A stretch of 64,000 nt of DNA from Patiriisocius_A hiemis. Lineage in GTDB: Bacteria; Bacteroidota; Bacteroidia; Flavobacteriales; Flavobacteriaceae. The stretch lies in NCBI RefSeq assembly GCF_031846325.1, contig NZ_JAVRHZ010000001.1, forward strand, positions 124,001 to 188,000. Direction: 5' to 3'. Numbering within the stretch: the first letter of the stretch is position 1; each line of letters begins with the position of its first letter. Under the pieces are notes generated by a model. The model made no database searches. It had not been told where the DNA came from and saw nothing but the letters and a program-made list of their open reading frames with translations. Both the position numbers and the translations under genes were made by a program. Below are positions 33,833 to 43,484 of this stretch, piece by piece.

Positions 33833-34153
33833 GTGAAATTTGTAACAATCATATTATCATTAATTATACTATTGCTTTCAGCAAAGCCTTGTTCTGATGG
33901 GCAAAATATAGAAGACCAGCAGCATCAAGACGAGATAAGTACAAATCATAATCATCAAGAAGATAGCGACGATTCTTGTCCTGTAACTTGTATTTGTAAT
34001 TGTTGCGGTATGACAATTACTTACGAACCCATCAAGACATTTGATTTAAAACTTAATATTGAAATCTCGACGGAGTTAATTTCTACATATCAACCTATTT
34101 ACGGGTTTAATTTCCTTTCCAATATTTGGCATCCGCCACAAGTAATCAGCTAA
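33833..34153 (+). CDS. DUF6660 family exported protein
   Basis: The 106-residue protein starts with a hydrophobic export signal (KFVTIILSLIILLLSAKPC) and has a His-rich stretch (QHQDE, NHNHQEDSDD) and a Cys cluster SCPVTCICNCCGMT, all suited to binding soft metals in the envelope. The family usually precedes metal-related TonB receptors in Flavobacteriaceae. The start is a GTG; no ATG would keep the signal peptide. It is followed by the TonB receptor gene 49 bases later and is probably cotranscribed with it. Confidence 0.75.
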   Translation: MKFVTIILSLIILLLSAKPCSDGQNIEDQQHQDEISTNHNHQEDSDDSCPVTCICNCCGMTITYEPIKTFDLKLNIEISTELISTYQPIYGFNFLSNIWHPPQVIS

Positions 34154-34202
34154 AACAAATCGATTTTAAATCAATTATTTAGTTAATTACAAATACAATT
34201 CA

Positions 34203-36389
34203 ATGAATAAATACCTATTGAGCATAAAGCTCATATTAATACTTTGCCTATCGTTACAGGCACAAACATCAGACATACAAATAAAAGTCCTAACAGAAGC
34301 TGAAAACGAGCCTTTATTGGGCGCAACAGTTTATTTTGAAGCATTAGAAAAAGGAGCAGTAACCGATTTTGATGGTATTGCAACTTTTACAGAAATACCA
34401 GATGGTCAGCATCAAATAATAATTTCCTTTTTAGGCTTTGAAGCATTAGAGACAACAATTCAAATTCCAAGTAATACAGCGTTAGTCTTTAAATTAAAAG
34501 AAGGTGGTAATCAATTAGATGCTGTAGTACTGCAATCTTCAAGAAGTACGAGAACCGTTAGAAAAATACCGACACGTATAGAGTTTATAGGTGCAGAGGA
34601 ATTAGGAGAAAAAGCAATAATGAATCCTACTAATATTTCTATGGTGCTTCGAGAAAGCACAGGAATACAAATGCAACAAACATCATTAAGTAGTGGGAGT
34701 ACCAATATTCGTATTCAAGGTTTAGATGGTAGGTACACACAGCTTTTAAGAGATGGATTTCCATTATATGGTGGTTTCTCAAGTGGGTTAAGTATTTTAC
34801 AAATACCACCTTTAGACTTACAACAATTTGAAATTATTAAAGGAAGTTCGTCAACACTTTATGGTGGAGGTGCTATTGCAGGATTAGTAAATATGGTATC
34901 TAAAACACCAGATGAAGAACCTGCATTAGATATTATGCTAACTCAAACCCAAGCGTTAGGAAGTACTGCCAATGTATTTTATAGCAAACGAAATGAAAAA
35001 TTCGGTGTATCACTTTATGGTTCTGGTCATTACCAAAAAGCATACGACCCAGAAGATGATGGCTTTAGTAACCTACCAAAAACAACATCAATTTCATTCA
35101 ATCCAAAATTATTTTATTATCCATCAGATAAAACAACACTTTGGTTTGGATTAAACGGAACGTACGATGATAGAATTGGTGGAGATATTACCAAAATTGA
35201 AAGTGGTGAAGAAGGTATTCATCAATATACAGAAGAAAACAATTCAAAACGATTAAGCAGTCAATTGGTATATCAAACACAATTAGATTCCGTTAGTTCA
35301 GTAGAGTTTAAAAATAGTGTCTCTTTTTTCGATAGGAATTTAACCGTTCCGGATTTCAATTTTGATGGCAAACAAACAAATACGTTTACTGAAATCACAT
35401 ATAATACAGCATCAGAAAAAACGGATTGGATAGTTGGAGCTAATCTTTATACCTCAAATTTCGATGAAAATGATAACGCACCACTACAGAGAGACCAAAA
35501 AGATGTAACCTTTGGCGCATTTGCAAATAATATTTATGATTTATCAGATAATTGGATATTAGAAACAGGATTAAGAGCAGATTATAATACGGATTTCGGT
35601 TTCTTTCCACTTCCAAGAATTTCATTACTTTATAAAAACAATAGTGGATTTTCAAGTAGAATTGGTGGAGGTTTAGGGTATAAGATTCCTGATATTTTTA
35701 CAGAAGAAGCAGAGTATATTAATTTTGAAAATGTCCTCGCCATAGATAAATCAACAATAGATGCAGAACGTTCTTATGGTGTTAATTTCGATGTAAACTA
35801 TCAAACACGATTATCTGATGAGATTGGTTTTTCTATAAACCAATTATTCTATGTGACTGCAATAAATGATGGTCTACTTTTAAATTCTGTAGATAACGGT
35901 TTATTTCAGTTTGAAAATGCACCAGATGAAATCTTTAGCAAAGGAGCAGAAACCAATATTAAATTTACTTACAAAGACTTTAGATGGTTTTTAAACTATG
36001 CGCTTATTGATACCAAACTAAATTATTTACCTGGTAATCCACAGAAGCCATTAACCGCAAAACACAACGCAGGTAGTGTATTAATGTACGAATCTGAAAA
36101 ATGGCGAATTGGTTACGAAACCTTTTATACAGGAAAACAGTTTTTATCTAATGGAACCGAAACTACAGACTTTGTAACTATGGGTTTATTGGTTATGCGT
36201 AACTTTAAATTAGGAAGTGTATTTGTAAATTTCGAAAACTTTACAGATAGAAGACAAAGCAGATTTTCACCTTTGGTTTTACCACCACACGACAATCCTG
36301 TTTTTCCAGAGATTTATGCACCTACAGATGGTTTTATATTTAGTGTAGGACTTATTATTAAACCATTTGGAAACGAAGACCACGATTAA
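34203..36389 (+). CDS. TonB-dependent receptor with carboxypeptidase-regulatory-like domain
   Basis: The 728-residue outer membrane protein has a signal peptide (residues 1-20, ending LSLQAQ), a carboxypeptidase-regulatory-like beta-sandwich (about 24-105: LLGATVYFEALEKGAVTDFDG), a plug domain (about 110-235: TNIRIQGLDGRYTQLLRDG, YGGGAIAGLVNM) and a 22-strand type barrel ending in an aromatic-rich strand. By context it takes up a metal or metallophore. The Fur-family regulator gene follows 2 bases after its stop, so the two share a transcript. Confidence 0.9.
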   Translation: MNKYLLSIKLILILCLSLQAQTSDIQIKVLTEAENEPLLGATVYFEALEKGAVTDFDGIATFTEIPDGQHQIIISFLGFEALETTIQIPSNTALVFKLKEGGNQLDAVVLQSSRSTRTVRKIPTRIEFIGAEELGEKAIMNPTNISMVLRESTGIQMQQTSLSSGSTNIRIQGLDGRYTQLLRDGFPLYGGFSSGLSILQIPPLDLQQFEIIKGSSSTLYGGGAIAGLVNMVSKTPDEEPALDIMLTQTQALGSTANVFYSKRNEKFGVSLYGSGHYQKAYDPEDDGFSNLPKTTSISFNPKLFYYPSDKTTLWFGLNGTYDDRIGGDITKIESGEEGIHQYTEENNSKRLSSQLVYQTQLDSVSSVEFKNSVSFFDRNLTVPDFNFDGKQTNTFTEITYNTASEKTDWIVGANLYTSNFDENDNAPLQRDQKDVTFGAFANNIYDLSDNWILETGLRADYNTDFGFFPLPRISLLYKNNSGFSSRIGGGLGYKIPDIFTEEAEYINFENVLAIDKSTIDAERSYGVNFDVNYQTRLSDEIGFSINQLFYVTAINDGLLLNSVDNGLFQFENAPDEIFSKGAETNIKFTYKDFRWFLNYALIDTKLNYLPGNPQKPLTAKHNAGSVLMYESEKWRIGYETFYTGKQFLSNGTETTDFVTMGLLVMRNFKLGSVFVNFENFTDRRQSRFSPLVLPPHDNPVFPEIYAPTDGFIFSVGLIIKPFGNEDHD

Positions 36390-36391
36390 AT

Positions 36392-36805
36392 ATGGAAACA
36401 ATAGAACAAGTATTTGAGTCAAAAAATATTCGTGTTACAGCAATGCGTATGTTAATTTATAAGTTTCTTGCAGAAAAAGAGATAGCGGTAACATTAAGTG
36501 ATATTGAAAATGCTTTTGAAAAAGCAGATAGAACTACCTTGTACAGAACTATTAAAACCTTTGAAGAAAAGGATATTGTGCATCAAATTGACGATGGTAC
36601 AGGGATTACAAAATATGCTTTATGCGAAAAGGGATGTAATTGTGATATAAAAACCGATTTGCACTTACATTTCCATTGTAACAATTGCAATGAAACCGTA
36701 TGCTTAACAGAACATAAAATACCGCAGATTAAAGTACCTGATGGTTTTGTGTCAGAGAATGTAAATTTGGTGGTAAAAGGTATTTGCGATAAGTGTAGTG
36801 GCTAA
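36392..36805 (+). CDS. Fur-family metal-dependent regulator
   Basis: The 137-residue protein has an N-terminal winged helix (RVTAMRMLIYKFLAEKE, DRTTLYRTIKTFEEKDIV) and a C-terminal metal-binding half rich in ligands: CEKGCNCD, HLHFHCNNCNETVC, and the structural zinc pair ICDKCSG. It is the likely repressor of the island. The repeated ATTGCAC pair at 33791 and 36808 flanks its transcript on both sides. Zinc is a fair guess for its metal, given the Zn/Cd-type ATPase downstream. Confidence 0.88.
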   Translation: METIEQVFESKNIRVTAMRMLIYKFLAEKEIAVTLSDIENAFEKADRTTLYRTIKTFEEKDIVHQIDDGTGITKYALCEKGCNCDIKTDLHLHFHCNNCNETVCLTEHKIPQIKVPDGFVSENVNLVVKGICDKCSG

Positions 36806-36807
36806 TT

Positions 36808-36825
36808 ATTGCACTTCCATTGCAC
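36808..36825. promoter_or_regulatory. Operator-like direct repeat, copy 2 (DUF3703/ATPase promoter)
   Basis: ATTGCAC at 36808-36814 and 36819-36825, 11 bases apart, as in copy 1. The DUF3703 ATG follows at 36862, with TACATTTA at 36838-36845 as a possible -7 element. Confidence 0.6.
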
Positions 36826-36861
36826 TTGCTATTAAAGTACATTTATCCAAAATTAGAGGAT

Positions 36862-37224
36862 ATGAAGTTTAATACTAAAATACCTAAAAATCTAAAACAG
36901 GCGTATAACGAAGAATTAAAAAAACACAGTTCCTGTTTAGAAAATAAACAATTTGGTGATGCTTGGTATCATTTAGAACGCAGTCATATCATAGGTCAAT
37001 CTTACCCAATAGAACATACCTATTCACATTGGTTAATGCTAAAATTTGGATTTAGACAAAAAGATACGAAAGAAGTAATAGGTCAAATAATTAGATTGCT
37101 TTTGGGTGGCTGGAAATCATTTATAAATCACGTTCCACTTGGTAATACAGGTGGAGCAAACGTGCCACCATTAAAACGTATGCCTATTCCAAATGACATT
37201 GAAATATTATTAGAAATTAAATGA
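36862..37224 (+). CDS. DUF3703 family protein
   Basis: The ATG at 36862 has a purine-rich GAGGA before it; the open frame from 36820 would start inside the operator repeat. The 120-residue protein shows the family signature: YNEELKKHSSCLENKQFGDAW, here the core AWYHLERSHIIGQSYPIEH, then HVPLGNTGGANVPPLKRMP. Its His and Cys content suits metal handling, and the family often sits beside heavy-metal ATPases. It overlaps the ATPase gene by 4 bases (ATGA), so the two are translationally coupled. Confidence 0.82.
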   Translation: MKFNTKIPKNLKQAYNEELKKHSSCLENKQFGDAWYHLERSHIIGQSYPIEHTYSHWLMLKFGFRQKDTKEVIGQIIRLLLGGWKSFINHVPLGNTGGANVPPLKRMPIPNDIEILLEIK

Positions 37225-39173
37225 AAAAAAAGAAAGTCAATTTAAGAGATTTAAAACCAAATTCAGAAGAACAACATTCTCACGATGATGGTCACGACCA
37301 CGGAGATGGAAGTGCATTCAAAACATACATTCCTGCTATCATAAGTTTTGTAATGTTAATTGTAGGTATCGCTGTAGATTATTTTGATGCGATTCCTCAA
37401 TTTGAAGGATGGATTCGAGTAGTTTGGTACACTTTGGCATATATTCCAGTTGGATTTCCAGTAATCAAAGAAGGATGGAAAAGTCTTATAAAAGGCGATG
37501 TTTTTACCGAGTTCTTTTTAATGTCTATTGCTACTATTGGTGCATTTGTAATTGGTGAATATCCCGAAGGTGTTGCAGTAATGCTATTTTATGCAGTAGG
37601 TGAATTATTTCAAAATGCAGCAGTAAACAGAGCAAAAGGAAATATTAAAGCCTTGTTAGATGTTAGACCAAAAGAAGCTAATGTGTTTCGTAATGATGAC
37701 TATATAAGTGTGTCGCCCGAAGATGTGAATATAGGAGAGAAGATTCAAATAAGAGTAGGTGAAAAAATACCGTTAGATGGGGTTTTATTATCCGAAAAAG
37801 CAGCTCTAAACACCGCAGCTCTAACAGGCGAAAGCAAACCAACTTCCATCTTAACAGGAGAAAAAGTGTATGCAGGCACAATCAATTTAGAAAGTGTTAT
37901 TGAGGTTGAGGTAACCAATAAGTTTGAAGATAGTTCTATTGCGAGAATATTAGACTTGGTTCAAAATGCGACAGCACGCAAATCTAAAACTGAGTTATTT
38001 ATTAGACAGTTTGCTCGTATCTACACACCAATTGTAGTGTTTTTAGCTATTGGTGTTACTTTTATACCTTACTTTTTTGTAGATGATTATGTCTTTAGAG
38101 ATTGGTTATACAGAGCATTAATTTTCTTGGTAATATCTTGTCCTTGTGCGTTAGTGATTTCAATTCCATTAGGATATTTCGGTGGATTGGGAGCAGCTTC
38201 AAAAAATGGAATCTTATTTAAAGGTGCTTCATTTTTAGATGCAATGACCAAGATAAATACTTTGGTAATGGACAAAACAGGAACCGTAACTAAAGGTGTT
38301 TTTAAAATCAAAGAAGTAAAAGCAATTGATTGGAAAGAAACCGAATTTATGCAATATTTAATGGCGATGGAAGAACAATCCACGCATCCAATTGCTAAAG
38401 CAATTTTAGAGTATAAATCAGAAGGAGAAGATTTTGAAGCTCAAGACGTTTCTGAAATTGCAGGTAAAGGATTAAAAGGAATTGTAAATAGTAAAACAGT
38501 TTTAGTAGGTAATAAAGCATTAATGATTGCGAATAATATTAATGTTCCATCTGAAACGGAATCTATTGTAGAATCGATAGTATTAGTTGCAATCGATAAT
38601 CAATTTGCAGGTTATATAGTCATAGCAGATGAATTAAAGGAAGATGCAAAAGAAACTATTACATCATTACACAAAGTAGGTATCAAAAATATTATGATGC
38701 TTTCCGGTGATAAAGATTCCATCACGCAACAAGTCGCTAAAGAGTTGAATATCGAAAATGCTAAAGGTGGTTTACTTCCAGAAGATAAATTAAACGAAGT
38801 TGAAATTTTAAAGAAAAATCCTGAAAACAAAATAGCCTTTATAGGTGATGGTATAAACGACGCACCTGTTTTAGCAGCAAGTAACGTTGGTATTGCAATG
38901 GGTGGTTTAGGTAGTGATGTAGCTATTGAAACAGCAGATGTCATTATTCAAACAGACCAACCATCAAAAGTAGTGAGGGCTATTAGGATTAGTCGTTCTA
39001 CACGTAAAATTGTTTGGCAGAATATCATTTTAGCATTTGGTGTTAAAGTTATTGTCTTGATTTTAGGAGCAGGTGGTTTAGCCACAATGTGGGAAGCTGT
39101 TTTTGCAGATGTAGGAGTAGCATTATTAGCAATTTTAAATGCAGTTCGATTACAACGAATGAGTTGGGATTAA
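37221..39173 (+). CDS. Heavy-metal P-type ATPase, Zn/Cd/Co type
   Basis: The 650-residue exporter has a His-rich cytoplasmic N-terminus (HSHDDGHDHGDGS) in place of an HMA domain, eight membrane helices, the P1B ion motif SCPCALVIS in helix 6, phosphorylation site DKTGTVTKG, TGES in the actuator, and HP and GDGINDAP motifs of the nucleotide domain. The CPC motif, the GAAS segment after it and the missing HMA point to Zn/Cd/Pb export rather than copper. It is coupled to DUF3703 and under the same ATTGCAC operator. Confidence 0.9.
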   Translation: MKKKKVNLRDLKPNSEEQHSHDDGHDHGDGSAFKTYIPAIISFVMLIVGIAVDYFDAIPQFEGWIRVVWYTLAYIPVGFPVIKEGWKSLIKGDVFTEFFLMSIATIGAFVIGEYPEGVAVMLFYAVGELFQNAAVNRAKGNIKALLDVRPKEANVFRNDDYISVSPEDVNIGEKIQIRVGEKIPLDGVLLSEKAALNTAALTGESKPTSILTGEKVYAGTINLESVIEVEVTNKFEDSSIARILDLVQNATARKSKTELFIRQFARIYTPIVVFLAIGVTFIPYFFVDDYVFRDWLYRALIFLVISCPCALVISIPLGYFGGLGAASKNGILFKGASFLDAMTKINTLVMDKTGTVTKGVFKIKEVKAIDWKETEFMQYLMAMEEQSTHPIAKAILEYKSEGEDFEAQDVSEIAGKGLKGIVNSKTVLVGNKALMIANNINVPSETESIVESIVLVAIDNQFAGYIVIADELKEDAKETITSLHKVGIKNIMMLSGDKDSITQQVAKELNIENAKGGLLPEDKLNEVEILKKNPENKIAFIGDGINDAPVLAASNVGIAMGGLGSDVAIETADVIIQTDQPSKVVRAIRISRSTRKIVWQNIILAFGVKVIVLILGAGGLATMWEAVFADVGVALLAILNAVRLQRMSWD

Positions 39174-39244
39174 GCAGATTAGTCAATTAAACTTCTGTTA
39201 AACAAAATCAATAGTTGTTAAAATTTCGTAACTTCGCAAACAGT

Positions 39245-39658
39245 ATGAAGCAATTTTTCCATAAAATAATGTCTTTAGCAATGGCTTTTGTAGTGTTATT
39301 CTCTACAATGTCATTTACTGTGAATATGCATTATTGCGGAGAAACTTTAGTCGAAACTGCTATTTTTCAGAAGGCCAAAGGGTGCGGAATGGAAATGGAA
39401 AAGCCTTCAACCGAAGGATGTTCTATTACCAAGAAAAATTGTTGTGATGATGAACAATTATCAATTGAAGGTCAAGACGAATTACAATTGCAAGTTGATA
39501 AAATTACGATTGATCAACAACTATTTATAACTTCTTTTGTTTACACTTATAGTAACCTTTTTGAAGGGTTAAACACAAAAGTATCTTCATACGAAGCATA
39601 CAAACCACCACTCGTCGTCAGGCAACTCTATAAGATTGACGAGACCTATTTAATTTGA
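39245..39658 (+). CDS. HYC_CC_PP family exported protein
   Basis: The ATG at 39245 (MKQFFHKIMSLAMAFVVLF) gives a good signal peptide; a TTG at 39215 is less likely. The mature protein carries the family's three marks: MHYCGE, a Cys pair NCCDDE and a late YKPP. The role is unknown, but the family is common next to copper/heavy-metal efflux genes in Bacteroidota and its cysteines suggest metal binding in the periplasm. A 109-base gap separates it from the RND pump. Confidence 0.78.
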   Translation: MKQFFHKIMSLAMAFVVLFSTMSFTVNMHYCGETLVETAIFQKAKGCGMEMEKPSTEGCSITKKNCCDDEQLSIEGQDELQLQVDKITIDQQLFITSFVYTYSNLFEGLNTKVSSYEAYKPPLVVRQLYKIDETYLI

Positions 39659-39767
39659 TTTTTAAACTATAGACTCTTTTATCCTATGACTGCAATGTTG
39701 TAAGGATAATTTGCTGTATTCGGTGTTTACCAAACATCAATGTCTAATTGTTTAATTATCAAAGCTC

Positions 39768-42700
39768 ATGCTAAATAAAAGCATAAAATATTTAATAGAA
39801 AATAAGCTCGTTGCAGTTCTGCTACTCGTCCTTTTTGTAGGTTGGGGAACAGTCAACGCACCATTTAACTGGGACACAGGATTTTTACCAAGCAATCCTG
39901 TTGCTGTAGATGCCATACCAGATATAGGTGAAAACCAACAAATCGTATTCACCAAATGGGATGGTCGCTCACCGCAAGATATAGAAGACCAAATCACCTA
40001 TCCTCTTACCACTTCCCTATTGGGAATTCCAGGAGTTAAAACCATTCGTAGTTCCTCTATGTTCGGCTTTTCAAGTATCTATATCATTTTTGAAGAAGAC
40101 ATAGAATTTTACTGGAGTCGAAGTCGTATTCTCGAAAAACTTAATTCATTACCAAGTGGCTTATTACCAGAAGGTGTTAATCCTGCGTTGGGTCCAGATG
40201 CTACAGGATTAGGTCAAATATTTTGGTATACGCTTGAAGGTCGTGATGAAAACGGAAATGTAACTGGTGGTTGGGATTTACACGAGTTACGCAGTATTCA
40301 AGATTACTATGTAAAGTATGCGCTATCGTCTGCAAGTGGTGTATCTGAAGTCGCTTCTATTGGTGGTTATGTTCAGGAATACCAAGTGGATGTGAATCCA
40401 GAATTAATGCGTCAATATAATATTGGATTGCATCACGTCGTAAAAGCGGTAAAGGAAAGCAACAAAGACATTGGTGCACAGACTTTGGAAATTAACCAAG
40501 CCGAATATTTAGTTCGTGGTTTGGGTTATGTAAAATCCATTTCCGACATCGAAAATGCAGTAGTCACTTCCGAAGATTATACAGCAATCAAAATCAAAGA
40601 TATTGGAAAAGTCTCTTTAGGTCCTGCAACACGACGCGGTCTATTGGATAAAGAAGGTGCCGAAGTTGTTGGTGCTGTTGTGGTGGCTCGCTATGGTGCA
40701 AACCCAATGGAAGTCATTAATAACGTAAAGGAAAAAATTAATGAATTAAGTGCTGGATTACCTTCAAAAGTTTTGGCAGATGGAAGAACATCACAAGTTA
40801 CCATAGTGCCTTTTTATGACAGAACAGAATTGATACAAGAAACTTTAGGTACACTCAATGAAGCCTTAACTCTTGAAATATTGATTACCATTTTGGTTAT
40901 AATCATTATGGTGTTTAATCTTCGAGCTTCTGTCTTGATTTCAGGATTATTACCAGTTGCAGTTTTAATGGTATTTATTGCAATGAAACTCTTTGGTGTA
41001 GATGCCAACATTGTCGCATTATCTGGGATTGCAATTGCTATTGGTACAATGGTCGATGTTGGTGTCATACTATCAGAAAATATTATTCGGCATTTAGACG
41101 AGAATCGTTCCCACGAAAGTGGGAATCTCATCCCAATTAACACAGTAGTCTATAACGCAACAGCTGAAGTATCTGGCGCAATCGTAACCGCAGTTATGAC
41201 AACTATTATCAGTTTCATTCCTGTATTTACAATGATTGGAGCGGAAGGAAAACTATTCAGACCATTAGCCTTCACAAAGACTTTTGCACTAACAGCCTCT
41301 ATAATAGTAGCGTTATTTTTAATTCCGCCGTTTGCTGCATTTTTATTCAGAAAGAAAAACATTAAAAGCACTTTTAAATATGTTTTAAATGGTGTTTTAA
41401 TAGCATTGGGAATCGTAGCCATAGTCTATGGGTATTGGTTAGGGTTGATATTAATAGCGTTTGGAATTACAGCACTTCTCAATCTTCAAAATAAGATAAC
41501 AGACAAGCAAACTAATCTTATCAATATTATTATTTCGGTATCAGCTATTGTGTTCTTGTTAGCCGAATACTGGAGACCATTAGGCGTTGATAAAACCATT
41601 TTTTGGAATCTCATTTTTGTTAGTATTATTTGCTTTGGTTTATTGGGTGTTTTCTCATTATTTATAAAATATTACACACGTATTTTAAGGTGGTGTTTAG
41701 ATAATAAACTATTGTTTTTATCTGTTCCGACTGCTATTGTCATCGCAGGATTTTTTATAATGAAGAATACAGGCAAAGAGTTTATGCCATCTTTAAATGA
41801 AGGCTCATTTCTACTAATGCCAACCTCGATGCCTCATTCTGGCGTAGAAGAAAACAAACGTGTTTTACAGCAATTAGATATGGCAGTAGCCAGTATTCCA
41901 GAGATTGAAACCGTAGTTGGTAAAGCAGGTAGAACAGAATCAGCTTTAGACCCAGCACCACTATCAATGTATGAAAACATCATTCAGTACAAACCAGAAT
42001 ATATGCTAAATGAAAATGGTCAACGCCAACGCTACAAAGTCAATGATGATGGTGAATATGTGTTAAAAAACGGAATGTCATTGCGAGCGGAACAGAGTGA
42101 AGCGTGGCAATCTCTTAAAGCAAAAGAACAACTCATTCCAGACGATGATGGCGAGTTCTACCGTAATTGGCGACCAGAAATACAGTCACCAGACGATATT
42201 TGGAATGAAATCGTAAGAGTTACAAAGTTACCAGGTGTTACTTCAGCACCCAAACTACAACCTATTGAAACCCGATTAGTGATGCTTCAAACAGGAATGC
42301 GAGCACCAATGGGAATTAAAGTAAAAGGTCAAGACCTAAAACAAATTGAAGCGTTTGGTGTGAAATTGGAAAACATCATCAAAGAAGCTAAAGGGGTTAA
42401 AAAGGAAGCTGTTTTTGCAGACCGTATCGTAGGGAAACCCTATTTGTTAATTGATATTGATAGAGAAAAAATTGCACGTTATGGTATTTCAATACAAGAT
42501 GTACAAGATGTACTTAAAGTTGCAGTTGGCGGAATGGTATTAACCCAAACCGTTGAGGGTAGAGAACGCTATGGTGTGCGTGTACGATACCCAAGAGAAT
42601 TAAGAGCAAACCCAACCGATTTACAACAGATTTATGTGCCTGTTGAAAAAGGTAGTCCTGTGCCATTAAGCGAATTGGCAACTATAAGATACGAACAAGG

Positions 42701-43484
42701 TCCGCAAGTAATTAAAAGTGAAGATACCTTTTTGGTAGGTTATGTCTTGTTTGATAAATTAGATGGCTTTGCAGAAGTAAGCGTTGTTGAAAATGCACAA
42801 GCATTGATTCAAGAAAAGATAGATTCTGGTGAGTTAATTGTACCAAAAGGAATCAACTATGCATTCACAGGAACTTACGAAAATCAATTAAGAGCAGAAA
42901 AAACCTTGTCGGTTGTTGTACCGTTAGCATTGGCAATCATTTTCTTAATTCTGTATTTCCAATTCCGTTCGGTTGGTACGTCCTTAATGGTATTCACAGG
43001 TATCGCAGTAGCGTTTGCAGGTGGTTTTATAATGATTTGGCTCTATGGTCAAGGTTGGTTTTTAAACTTCAATGTCTTTGGTGAAAACCTACGCGATTTA
43101 TTCCAAATGCACCCAATCAATTTAAGTGTTGCAGTTTGGGTGGGCTTTATTGCTCTTTTCGGAATTGCAACGGATGATGGTGTAGTTATGGCAACGTATT
43201 TAACGCAAACTTTCGATAGAAACATACCAGATAATAAAAAGGAAGTAAGAGCATCTGTTGTAGAAGCAGGAGAAAAACGTATCAGACCTTGTTTAATGAC
43301 TACTGCTACTACCATTTTGGCATTATTACCAGTATTAACCTCTACAGGACGAGGAAGCGATATTATGATTCCTATGGCAATACCAAGTTTTGGCGGAATG
43401 CTCATTGCCTTAATCACTTTGTTTGTTGTACCAGTATTGTACAGCTGGAAAGCCGAATTTCAACTTAAAAGAACATCAAAATGA
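39768..43484 (+). CDS. CusA/CzcA-type heavy-metal RND efflux pump
   Basis: The 1238-residue inner membrane pump has the RND plan: a first helix at about residues 14-31, a periplasmic porter domain, helices 2-6 (ITILVIIIMVFNLRASVLIS, proton-relay segment with ALSGIAIAIGTMVDVGVIL), a second periplasmic part and helices 8-12 (FIALFGIATDDGVVMATYL). An extra hydrophobic block at about 535-640 enlarges it over the Escherichia coli type, as is usual in Bacteroidota. It drives Cu(I)/Ag(I) or Zn/Co/Cd out of the periplasm. The TolC-like gene overlaps its end by 4 bases. Confidence 0.92.
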   Translation: MLNKSIKYLIENKLVAVLLLVLFVGWGTVNAPFNWDTGFLPSNPVAVDAIPDIGENQQIVFTKWDGRSPQDIEDQITYPLTTSLLGIPGVKTIRSSSMFGFSSIYIIFEEDIEFYWSRSRILEKLNSLPSGLLPEGVNPALGPDATGLGQIFWYTLEGRDENGNVTGGWDLHELRSIQDYYVKYALSSASGVSEVASIGGYVQEYQVDVNPELMRQYNIGLHHVVKAVKESNKDIGAQTLEINQAEYLVRGLGYVKSISDIENAVVTSEDYTAIKIKDIGKVSLGPATRRGLLDKEGAEVVGAVVVARYGANPMEVINNVKEKINELSAGLPSKVLADGRTSQVTIVPFYDRTELIQETLGTLNEALTLEILITILVIIIMVFNLRASVLISGLLPVAVLMVFIAMKLFGVDANIVALSGIAIAIGTMVDVGVILSENIIRHLDENRSHESGNLIPINTVVYNATAEVSGAIVTAVMTTIISFIPVFTMIGAEGKLFRPLAFTKTFALTASIIVALFLIPPFAAFLFRKKNIKSTFKYVLNGVLIALGIVAIVYGYWLGLILIAFGITALLNLQNKITDKQTNLINIIISVSAIVFLLAEYWRPLGVDKTIFWNLIFVSIICFGLLGVFSLFIKYYTRILRWCLDNKLLFLSVPTAIVIAGFFIMKNTGKEFMPSLNEGSFLLMPTSMPHSGVEENKRVLQQLDMAVASIPEIETVVGKAGRTESALDPAPLSMYENIIQYKPEYMLNENGQRQRYKVNDDGEYVLKNGMSLRAEQSEAWQSLKAKEQLIPDDDGEFYRNWRPEIQSPDDIWNEIVRVTKLPGVTSAPKLQPIETRLVMLQTGMRAPMGIKVKGQDLKQIEAFGVKLENIIKEAKGVKKEAVFADRIVGKPYLLIDIDREKIARYGISIQDVQDVLKVAVGGMVLTQTVEGRERYGVRVRYPRELRANPTDLQQIYVPVEKGSPVPLSELATIRYEQGPQVIKSEDTFLVGYVLFDKLDGFAEVSVVENAQALIQEKIDSGELIVPKGINYAFTGTYENQLRAEKTLSVVVPLALAIIFLILYFQFRSVGTSLMVFTGIAVAFAGGFIMIWLYGQGWFLNFNVFGENLRDLFQMHPINLSVAVWVGFIALFGIATDDGVVMATYLTQTFDRNIPDNKKEVRASVVEAGEKRIRPCLMTTATTILALLPVLTSTGRGSDIMIPMAIPSFGGMLIALITLFVVPVLYSWKAEFQLKRTSK

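Noticed and set aside
36820..36861. TTG start for DUF3703
   Set aside because: It lies in the ATTGCAC operator; the ATG at 36862 has a purine-rich sequence ahead of it and fits the family length.
40814..41422. Two frames on the minus strand inside the RND pump gene
   Set aside because: They are shadows of the membrane-helix region, where the codon pattern keeps the opposite strand open.
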